Positions 40,331 through 50,276 of a stretch of DNA of 64,000 nt are shown piece by piece. The stretch lies in assembly GCA_905147135.1 (NCBI GenBank), contig LR990050.1:1748501-1812500 (forward strand), read 5' to 3'. Below the pieces are notes generated by a model, which was not told where the DNA came from, searched no databases, and saw nothing but the letters and a program-made list of their open reading frames with translations. This stretch comes from Blastobasis lacticolella (Eukaryota > Arthropoda > Insecta > Lepidoptera > Blastobasidae). The position numbers were made by a program, and so were the translations under genes. Within the stretch, counting starts at the first letter, position 1. Each line of letters begins with the position of its first letter.

Positions 40331-43085
40331 GGTGTCGTGCTCACAGCAAGGACCATAAACTTAGAGCTATTCCTTTGTTCAGGTGTAATGTCGAAATCGG
40401 CCACTCAGCGGCTGTCAGCTATTCTTCTAGTGTTATTTGTCGATGTCCTATAGCCGAGAGTTTATGTTGTCTCTCGATATCCGGTCCCAGATAGCTTATC
40501 CGAAACATTCAGTTAATGTTCACGTGTTGGTTAGTATTGCGAGTGGTAAATACGTACCTTCCGCACGTTCGTGCTTTACACTTATTGGGTCTTTAATGAA
40601 GTCATAGTTATCGAGGACTGTTAACTATGTTTTGGTGCTCGCTCTCCAATTGGAATGCAGTACCCGCTCGAGAGTGAACATGTGGTTGTCTATAGATCGG
40701 TCTTATAAGAAAGTCGTCAAATAACTTCCCAACTGGAAGTTACGACTAGTTTCTTCAATATAAAGTTGGCTTTTTAGTTTGTACTATGTTGAGGCCCTTG
40801 TGAGGTTAGCATTATGATACTTATTGTAGTGGTTGTGAATGCAGTTCGAAGCTTATTCGTTTTCTGTACGAAGAAATCTATTATCGTCGAAGGATTAACT
40901 ATTGGTTTTCTATGTCCACATTTTGTTATAATATTAATAGAAAAGTTGAGCAGAGTCTGTCTTTTCCTGTTATTCGCTGCGTATGTCGCTAAGTCTGGAT
41001 GCACTGCCTAGTGGTAAAATATTAGGTGAAGGTCTTCATTTGTTTGATCATCGACTGTCTTATTGACGTCTGTTTTTCGTTTGTCATGTTCGGTGCGCCA
41101 GATGTTGCAGTGGCTTTGTTCATGGAAATGGTCAGGCAATCGTTTTTTATCTCCATTCCGTTGGGAACCAGTCTACAAATGTGCGCTTATTGTTTTCAAT
41201 GCCCGGTCAGAGATCTTTATAAATTTTTTGTCGTGTTCTTTCCTGTGTTTATTGCGTTTCGCGGAAGACCCGATACTTTAGTTATGGTTATGGTGTACGG
41301 TTTTTTAAAGTTATACAATGCGTTGCAAAGTAGGTAGTAGTTTTGCTGTATTGTGGAGCGCATGTTTATGTACGTAATATTGTGGATTGGTACAGCTGTG
41401 GAGAAAGCTTGATAGGCAATTAGTTAAAATACCTATAGCGGTATTGGACGGCTCAGGATATAATTAAAAAGGATCTATATTTGAATAGTCAGATTAATTC
41501 GTGTCACTTTTAGTTTGGGATATATGCATCCCTCTAAACGCCAATTATATTTGTCTTATAAAATCTTTCTCTGTGACTAAAAAGCTATAGTTAACTGAAA
41601 ATAAATAAAATTTGCACAAGGTAACGTCCAGCCAGAGCAGATGTCACGCTGCTGCTAATAGCTGGCTAGTAAAACTATGTTTAATTAGGTACAACTACCA
41701 GCACATCAGCCTACCCGCCTAGTATAAAATCAGATAGCATTGCTATGGAGACATGTGCAGACCGGAGACGGTTCAGACTCTAAACAGGGTATGTTGAGGT
41801 GCTGTCTTCTGTACACCAACTTATATCAAGTGCTTAATTCTATGAATAGAGTCCCAAGATAATATAGTAATATCAAATTGTTGCTATGTGTACCTTAGAC
41901 ACCGATATCAATAGGTTGGGGCACTAGAAAAATAATAGGAACGCTCTCACCAGATTACGTGATGTGATAGTGTAAGTAGATAGTTCCACCACGGAGCTCT
42001 ACACTGGGACCACTGGGAATCTCCGTTGATTTCAGGTCAGGTCTGATCATGTAGGTACGAGACGGAACCAGATATTGCACTGTAGATGCGCGATTATTCG
42101 ATTGCTCGTGTCCATTATAGTCCGATTCACTCATTATCACTATCACTTCTAACTCTAGGTACTACTACAACAAATTTTCTGACACAAAGTTAGGATTAGC
42201 TAAAACTTTAGATTTCACTTTAACTAATTCTATGCGAAAAAATTTAGTAAAGTGCTCGACAAAGAGCGGGTCGTAAATTTTTTGTGCCTTTGAGGGGTTG
42301 CGCTCGGCCGCGACGGAGGCGCGGGCGCACGTGTACTCAGCATGCCGGTCCAAACAAGACTCAGAAAAGTTTAGTCAGTTATCGTTAGTGAGAAATTCTG
42401 GTGCCGTGTTCTGGGGTTCAATCCAATGTTTTTTTATTACGGCAGTCCCATGTCATCCCATGTCATAGTCCAAAGGATACGCTATGGTGAAAGCTCGTTT
42501 CACCACCACAACTTAACTATAACAAAATGTAAAAACGTAACTTAATAATAAAACTTAACAAAAATAATAACTTTTACAGAGAACAACCTCAAAATATGAA
42601 AATAATCGGAAAGGAATCGCACTCGTGTCAACAAGTTGATCAAGAGTAAAAAATTCGAACATTACCCGGCTACAATAATATGAAAGCTGAAAATTTTACA
42701 TTTGAAATAACTGTTCATCTTTATTTAGTGTTATTAAAACTCGTTCATAGTTTGATATTCACCGTGCTTTTAGGTATTTTATAAGACCAACAATTATATT
42801 AAGAATAACCGGTAAATTTAATAACTATTTTATGTTTATTTTTTCATAAATGGTTAGTTTTGATTGAAAAAATAACACCTAAATTAATCTGTTTTATGTT
42901 TTGTTTATAAGCGCAAGGCCCTAGTTAAAAATAGCAATTATTTGATGAAAATTGAGAAGATGGTATTATAGATAACCTTTTTGTGGTTTGTTTACATTTT
43001 GTCTCACGGGAAAGTAAATATGGTATAGGATGCTTCACGATTGCTACGCGAAAGCTACACGATTGCTACAGGATTGCTGACGGGA

Positions 43086-43245
43086 TCATGGTTACTGAAT
43101 GTGCAAGTTTCATCACGATATTTTCCCTCACCGTAAGAGCGTCGGTTAGTATTTAACTCATGTACATAACTCAATCGTAACTCATGTCATTGGTACATGA
43201 AACTTACGAGTCGTATACCCTAACCACTCGGCCACCGACGCCTAA
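43086..43245 (-). repeat. Short repeat family S3, uninterrupted
   Basis: Contains the intact 'gtcattggtacatgaaacttacgag' junction in which copy A carries the 3.4-kb insertion; the head 'ggccaccgacgcc' is at the right. Confidence 0.75.
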
Positions 43246-44156
43246 TAACCATTTCCGACGGATAAAACATTGTTGGCCTTGTCCTCAATTGGACCTATTA
43301 CAAAATTGGAGCTACAGTTTAGGATTACCTGAGCAAGGATCTACCATTAAAGACACAGCAGAAGCCACTACTCGCAATTTCCATGCGAAATATTGATGAA
43401 CAGTTGACTGTTGAACCAAAAAGACGACATCTGAAAAAAAATTGAGTCATTAGTCGCTTGGTTTGACGAAAGTTAAAAGTGTTTTTTTATTAATCTAGCA
43501 TTCTACAAATCTGGCATTCTGCTAGTCTGACGTTCGCCTAATCTGATATTATACTAACCTGACTTTCTGCAAATCTGACATAATACGTCAAAACGCAATA
43601 TCAAATCTAACTACAGATAGACCACAGACAATTGATATATCGCCTGCGGGGAGGCTGGCGGAAGGGGTGGCATCTCGTGGTTGTTACGGGCCTGAACGAG
43701 GAGGCGCGGGGCAGGGAACTCAAGTGTTTTCCGAGAAATGTCATGAAATGAACAAAAACTCACTAGCCACCTCCCCCCGCACTCATTACCGAAATATAGA
43801 TGTTGAACATCCATATGTGCCGAAACATCACCCTACCTTTTGCTGCGCATGCGTGGTCGATCTATAGATAGCCTGTTATGGCATTGTAATAGCCAAATAA
43901 GTATCTTTTGTCACATTTCACAACTTTTATTATTATTAGAATCAAAATATAAAATTATCGATAAAAAGCAGCAATAAAAACAATTAAGAAGGCCTTGGAT
44001 ACCCCCTGGAAACTATCTGGATGCCGTCTTATTATGAATATCAAGAGCCTAGATGTAGGAAGTCTAGAGTTCCTATGGTTCTACCTAACTGCTCCAAAAG
44101 GCCGTTTATCACACAACGGGAAAGTTTACGTCGGAATTAGGATTTAATTAACCAAC

Positions 44157-44348
44157 CTTAAAATACTTTCTTCACACGTCGCGAACAAAATCGTGGCAGC
44201 CTGTTCTATGCCGATTCCGTTCAGGTCTAAAATACTTTCAAGCGTATACAGGTCTCTGGTCGTATATTTGACGTCAGGCGCGTAGAATACAGCCAATTGC
44301 TGGATTATACTCTTTACATGAGTCTCGTTCATGTAAGCAGGTAATTTT
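44157..44348 (-). CDS. PPK gene B, proximal ectodomain exon (exon 4)
   Basis: Same 192-bp exon as in gene A, with acceptor TTTCTCAG| (improved pyrimidine content over copy A's TTTCGCAG) and donor TTAAG|GTTGGT. It carries I in place of M before LFATCEE. Followed in transcription order by about 8.6 kb without a recognised exon, of which 5 kb is the 37307-42362 insertion. Confidence 0.8.
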
Positions 44349-44377
44349 CTGAGAAATGCAACTTATATTAGTGGTCA

Positions 44378-44660
44378 TCTAAGCATTAATGTCGCGGTTG
44401 TGCTATCGCGTGCGAGGGCCCGGGGTCCGCCTTGACCGTGATCCAGGATTTGGCAGATCAGGTAAAGTGAAGCATCTGCCATCTGACCTGCGTGACACTG
44501 TTAACAGGAAAACATGACCAGATTGATGCTTACGCATTCAGTCGCCTGAATGTGCAGGTTTCATCACGACGTTTCCCCTCACCGCAAGAGCATCGTTTAG
44601 TGTTCAACTAATATATAAAACTCAGACAACTGTCATTGGTACATGGCTGCACTGGGGTTC
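44378..44660 (-). repeat. Short repeat family S3
   Basis: Equivalent of 10186-10470. Confidence 0.7.
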
Positions 44661-45082
44661 ATGATAGGCGCCTTAATGTCCAAATGAAAAGGCCTAATTA
44701 TTTGTTACCTAAGTGATAACTAAGCCTTAACACAATTGTTATTGTATTAAAATGTATAAAAATATCAGCTTTCTTTGACTTTTTTTAAAAATCTTTATTT
44801 TGAGAGCTTGGTCACAATTTTCTCCGTTCCAAACCCAACCCAACTAATTTATAAAGTGCTTTAGTAGCCCACGATAAAGGGGATGCTAGAACACAGTTAC
44901 ATACACCAACTTCTTTAAATTGATCACATTTACGCAATGAATCATTTAGCTTTCTTTGACTTGCCATAAATATAAAAAGCGGTTCCATTGCGGCTGTGTA
45001 AAAAACGATACATCATCATCATCACGCTAAATGAGGTTCTTTTGTTGTCGAGAGGTACCACACCATAACATTTCCGATCCTA

Positions 45083-45347
45083 AGTGGTAGATATCTAGGT
45101 AGGTAGTTGTAGTCTGTCACGCAGAGGTCCCGGGTTCGATTCCCAGCCGTGCAGAAATTCAAGTGATGAATTTTAATTTCTGTTACGGGTCTGCATGTAG
45201 TATGTGTAATAAGTAGGTATGTATACAAAAATATATGTAAGTAGTTTAACAGTTTCCTGGCACCCGTAACACAAGCTTTGTTTACTTTGGGGCTAGGTGG
45301 CGCTGTGTGAATTATAATTGTCCAAGGATATTTATTATTATATTATA
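45083..45347 (+). repeat. Short repeat family S2
   Basis: Equivalent of 10889-11153; B box 'gggttcgattccc' intact. Confidence 0.75.
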
Positions 45348-45348
45348 A

Positions 45349-45607
45349 GGCCGCGTAGTGTCCGGCAGAGTAGAATAGCTCCAACCCCTTACACTCGTGG
45401 GTGTCGTACAAAGCGACTTATATTTTCGAGGTAAAAGCTCTAGAGTTTCCGTAGACTGGAAAATGGGCAGCAGCGTTTTCCATTGATACATTTATAACAC
45501 TGCGATCTCCAACCCGCCTGCCAAGCGTGGAGTTTATAGCAATAACCTCCCCTTTCGTGGGAGAGGCCCTAAGTTCTGCAGTGGACTGTTGTGGGCTGTG
45601 ATGAATG
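45349..45607 (+). repeat. Short repeat family S1
   Basis: Equivalent of 11155-11410. Confidence 0.75.
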
Positions 45608-45641
45608 GTTTAATAATATTATTAAAAAAGCTTACACTTAC

Positions 45642-45842
45642 GCCTTAGAAAAGAACGCATCGATTCTATGCGGGGGAAATAATATCTCCGGACACACAGC
45701 GATAGAAGGGAACGTCACGTTGAGCTTTATAGTCTCGTACTGCACCAGGTACGTCGGGTTGTCGTAGAATCTCTTCACGGTGGCCAAAACAACAGTGGTT
45801 GATATAAGCAACAGCACCAGTAGGCAGATGATCCATGCTCTC
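45642..45842 (-). CDS. PPK gene B, TM1 exon (exon 3)
   Basis: 201 bp with the same TM1 and FPSIAVCPEI as gene A; two replacements near the 3' end (DAFFSK, then Ala for Val across the junction). Acceptor CCCCCAG|GAGAGC and donor AAGGC|GTAAGT. It joins exon 2 (AG+G, Arg) and exon 4 (GC+A, Ala) in phase. Confidence 0.92.
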
Positions 45843-46194
45843 CTGGGGGATTGTTTATTTATTTTAATATTTTTGTTATGTTCACGAACACAAGTTAATT
45901 TTGAGAACATTTTGCTTTGCAGCTGCAGCAACATACGTATTTCGACTATTTAGTGCTGCATTCGCCAAATTGAGTTGGTTAATATAACTTGCTATAGTAA
46001 CCTAAAAAACTCATGGTTAAAGGTACCTCAGGGTATTTATATTTCTAGTAACATTCGATTGCTACGTTCCGGGCCCATTCCCGTCGGAACCACATTGAAT
46101 TGCGGAAAAAACTATACCTTAATTTCTATAGTTTAAGGCCGATTGTTCACTGCCGCCGTCACCGGAACGTTGAGAACAAGATGACGGTTAATTG

Positions 46195-46420
46195 GTGACA
46201 CATACATTTACTAAGACCGCCTGTCCACTGCATGCCCGGCCTCGAGTGTCGTGGACAGGCAGCCATAGTGAATGTATGTATCGCTACCTCGGCGCGTCAT
46301 CTCTTTCTCGGTGACGTCCCGACAAAGATGGAGGTGGACAAACGGTCTAAATAAATTTTTAAATCGGCTGTAGTTTTAGAGTTACAAATAAACAATCAAT
46401 TTTCTCTTTATAATATTTAT
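46195..46420. repeat. Single unit of the copy-A tandem repeat
   Basis: One unit with 'acatttactaagaccgcctg', 'ctcggtgacgt' and 'aatcggctgtagttttagag'; copy A has three (11949-12610). Confidence 0.75.
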
Positions 46421-46961
46421 TTGTATAGGTAAAATTGAAAATTTATTTTAATAATGCTGTTAATTGAAAATATTTCTATGCAGCTGTCAAAACCTTTTGT
46501 ATATACACTTAGGTATGTATTTTTTTTGTATACCACTAACGTTATGTAACACTACAAAATATTGGAACTTTGTTAGACTTCTGCTTACGAGGTGCGGTAT
46601 GAACTATTCTAATGATCCGGTCTATGTGATCTAAATTCCTTTCTATATATTTTTTTTTATTTAACTGTTTATTGTACATAATAATGATATACAGTTATTT
46701 GATTTCTTTATTTCAGTGTCTACCCTACGTTATATAATAAACCAAATACTAAAACATTTTATATCTAAAATTACCTGATAACCTATTTTATTTATTAAAT
46801 ATGCTATGCTAAATATTCAATACTGCTGGTACGCTGAAGAACCGCGTTGCTCAAAAAATTCTATCAAAACATTAAGCCAACTTTCGGTTAAAGCTTGTTG
46901 AAATTCAATATGTACAAGCGCGGCGTATATTTCGTGTAAACTTCCATGAATCTTCATTTAA

Positions 46962-47206
46962 TAAATTTTTTTTTTTTGTGTTATCTGGCAGACAAACAGG
47001 CATGCGGGCCACCTGATGGAAAGTGGTCACCGCCGCCTATGGACATCAGCAACACCAGGGGAGTCACCAATGCGTTGCCCGCCTCTGAAGAGACCTCTAA
47101 TATACCTCTTGAACGATCTCATGTCATAGTCCAAAGGAAACACTGTGGCTGGGAGCTCATTCCACATGCGAATCGTACGAGCGAGAAACGTTCTTTCAAA
47201 CTTTTG
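46962..47206 (+). repeat. Short repeat family S4, copy-B-only insertion
   Basis: Full S4 beginning with a T run and extending past the usual end into 'gagctcattccacatgcgaa' and 'gcgagaaacgttctttcaaa'. Copy A reads through ('aatcaaattacttttgttag' at about 13153-13172). Confidence 0.8.
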
Positions 47207-48740
47207 TTAGTCATGCAGGTTACTTGTAATTTGAAATACAAAACTGGTATTTTACAAACAACACCGGACATACTGCAAACGGCGGACCTTTAAAATATAT
47301 TTTTTAATTGTACTTCTTCTTTTACTGATATAAATACTTTTATCTATTATTGATATAGGTAATAATATTTATTTATTTAAAACTTCATGCATATTACAAT
47401 ATCACTGATTTAAATAATTTTATCATTCCAATGGCATACCAACTTGAAAACAGTCGTTGAAGGAAGAACTTTTTTCATCTATAAAATTGATAAAAAGTAT
47501 TTCATGATACTGCTATAATTTATATCCCGAATTTCAATGTGGTTTTGCGGACGAAGTCACGGGCAATAGCCTAACGTCTAGAAATCAAGCACATGGGTTT
47601 CATCCAACAGAAATGCAGAACCGCGTGTGTGTTGTCACTTTAAGGTCTCGCTTTCCGCTGGCTCTTTTCTAATGCCCTTATTACATGAAGCAAAATGTGG
47701 GAGAGCACATCAATGTCAATTGAATAAGGTTCATTTTTGTAGCACTAATATTATATGCCGCGTCACTCCGATTTTCAAAATGCGCGGTACAAAGATAGCT
47801 AATGCCCGATTTACTTTGATCAAGTGTTTAGCAAAGTTGATAAGTACAGTGAGTAAGTACAGTGGTGTATACCAATCGGAGAGTTGCAAGCCGCCTTGGC
47901 TTTTTTTTAAGATACTCAGGGACAAACGAGCAGACAGCCCACCTGATGGTAAGTGGTAACTGTCGTCCATAACATCTACAATTCAAGCTTGCAAACCGCC
48001 TTTCAGTTACTACGCGCTTGCACTAGACCCGCTCTGCCCTTCAGAGCCTAAAGAGCAGTAATAGCGAAAATGAATTTTCGGGAAGACAGCGTTTAAAATT
48101 CAAATTAATAAAAGAAATATAATTTAAAACTGTGAGTTACCTACTACCTGTTAGACTTAGGCTCAGGACGGCCACTATCAGGGCGTTCGGCACTCGCCAC
48201 TGTACTTGTATAGTCAACAGCATGAAGACCTAACACCCAGTATAAAATGACCTAGTAACTCTAAGGACGAGGGTCTGTCAACGGAACGAAAAAAGTAAAT
48301 ACGGACCTCGGTGTACGTCCGATTTTAAAAATAGAAATACTAAACTATTTCAAATAAATTGAACTGTTTATAGTTACAAATACACAAAATACTTAGTGAA
48401 AGTGTTAGTTACAAAAATCCTGTTGTTTTAATCCATTAAATATGATAAAATCAGTGAGTTACAGTGATGAACAATTACGTAGTTAAACACAACTTTAACG
48501 ATATTTCAAACACGAAGTATGTTATATCGCTTTATAATATAAGCAAGAACTACAGTGGCGCCAAACAGAAACAGCAATTAGTGGAACAATTATTTCATTC
48601 ATACTCATTATGAAGGAACTGTATGAATGAGTGATCGTGCAAAATACCCTCATACTCGGACAAAATAAACAATGAATGCTGGAATGTTGTGCATGCTATA
48701 AAGATAACACGAAATTCACAGTTCTGCTCACAGTAGGCAG

Positions 48741-48813
48741 TAGCTGACTGGAAAACAACTGAGCGTTCCGCGGCTTGCGAGTCACGAATGTGCATGAGAC
48801 CCGGGTTCGATCC
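48741..48813 (+). promoter_or_regulatory. tRNA-like pol III box pair in the CR1 5' UTR
   Basis: 'tagctgactgg' (48741-48751) resembles an A box and 'gggttcgatcc' (48803-48813) a B box, at tRNA-like spacing, about 75 bp before ORF1. A cloverleaf is not convincingly formed, so it is not a tRNA gene. It may be an internal promoter or a trace of SINE/tRNA fusion. Confidence 0.4.
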
Positions 48814-48887
48814 TACTACAAGACCATTGACTTTTTTTATTCTTAATTTTTTTATTCATACATTAATTAATCAATTTCTTATCTGAC

Positions 48888-50276
48888 ATGGCAAGTAAAT
48901 GTAATAAATGCAATATGGACATCACATCGAGACAATTATTATGCTGCAGAGAATGTAAGCAATATTATGATCTGCCATGTGCAAACGTTACATTCGACAG
49001 ATATAAAAATATGACAAAAGAACATAAAGACAACTGGAAATGTAAGCTATGCTACCAAAACTTACCAACTACAACATGCTGCAGTACACCATCGGATTTC
49101 GTTACACAGCGTAAAAAGTTTGTCATAAATGTGTCAACAAGCAACTCATTTGAGTCACTATGTAGTGACGACGACTCACGTAATTTTTCCAAATGTTAAC
49201 TGAACAGGAGTTGCCCGGACTTGCGTAATGATGCAGAGGAAAGAAAATTATTAATGCAGCAAAATATTATATTGAAATCTAAATTAGAAAACGCGGAAGA
49301 AGAAATTGACAATTTATTATCTGAGAACTTTAAGCTGGAAAAAATAATACAGGAACAGGAGACCAAGTTAATTATCTTGAGTAACATATGTAGATCTACA
49401 GATAAAAAAGATACTCACCGAAAAACCCCCGGTATTATAAGAAGACGTAAACTAGATCTATCACGCGATTCGTCGACACCGAGTATTTCAAAACAACAAC
49501 GCCCGATAGAAATGGTTAATAAAACGCCAGTACCGCCATCTCGAGTACTAGTGGAAAATGTTGAAGAGCCTTTACCTGAGCAAACATCGCCGAATAACAA
49601 GAAACGTTGTGAGGAGGAGATGCGAAAGCCTAACATAATTATTTTAGGTGATGAACAAGTAGGGGGACTTGGAAAATATTTAGAGAAATATCGTTCTAAT
49701 AAGTGGAATGACCGGTATAACATATTTTCGTTTTTAAAACCTAATGCCGACTCAAAAGAGGTACTAAGTTACTGTACTACGTTAAGTAAACAATTAAACA
49801 AAAATGACTATGTAATTATATGTACAGGTGGTAACGATACGAACCCAAATAGATTGTTTGGTAACTTATTTACTTCGTTAGAGTTATTAAATGGTACCAA
49901 TGTGCTTTTACTCCCCGTCAATCGTAACAAAAGTTTAAATGAGGAGTTACTGAATAATAAATTAAGATTATTGACATCAATTTATAACAATTGCAATTAT
50001 TTGGACATTGGTTATCGTTTGGAACATGGATTATTTTTATGTGTGACATGTAATAAGATTAATGTTTTAAATGATTTCAATGACTATAGAATGAAATATT
50101 TGACAAGTGTAAATAAATTCATTTCGACTAACTCGACAAAAAATGTACTAAGAATTAAATCTATGCCAAAAAAAGGCACTATACCATACTACTTCTCAAA
50201 GCTTTCACATGGAAAAAAGTCTTATTATCCAAATGATTTTAATAATGACTCTATAGGCAATGAGCTTTTTCGTTAA
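48888..50276 (+). pseudogene. CR1-like ORF1: PHD-like finger, coiled coil, SGNH-like domain
   Basis: One frame of about 462 codons is split by TAA at 49197-49199. Residues 1-55 form a PHD-like finger (CNKC, CCREC, YYDLPCANV, WKCKLC). After the stop a coiled coil follows (ENAEEEIDNLLSENFKLEKI). Next comes an SGNH-hydrolase-like domain with NIIILGDEQVGG and IICTGGNDTNPN. The block I serine expected in GDS is Glu (GDE), so catalysis is doubtful. CR1-group ORF1 proteins commonly combine these parts. The stop could be a point lesion, or the downstream part may be expressed separately. Confidence 0.85.

Larger units (their letters stand above)
37307..42362 (-). mobile_element. 5.06-kb insertion with 24-bp target duplication, copy B only
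   Basis: A perfect 24-base direct repeat (37283-37306, 42363-42386) flanks it; copy A has the site once (4315-4338). On the minus strand the left end is a GGAAC-type short repeat tail, and an RT C-terminal fragment lies near it, so a LINE-type insertion by target-primed reverse transcription is likely. Most of the interior is not LINE coding: a 3'-UTR segment occurs twice (37310-37440 and 38160-38290), and a foldback element and a minisatellite fill the centre. The minus-strand frame 42353-42165 near the presumed 5' end is unrecognised. Confidence 0.8.

Noticed and set aside
41026..41337. 103-codon plus-strand frame with hydrophobic stretches
   Set aside because: It lies in the B-only insertion, overlaps another open frame, and shows no recognisable domain or matching copy.
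48781..48830. tRNA gene before ORF1 of the CR1-like element
   Set aside because: B box is good but the stems do not pair properly and it lies within the element's 5' UTR in a single insertion.
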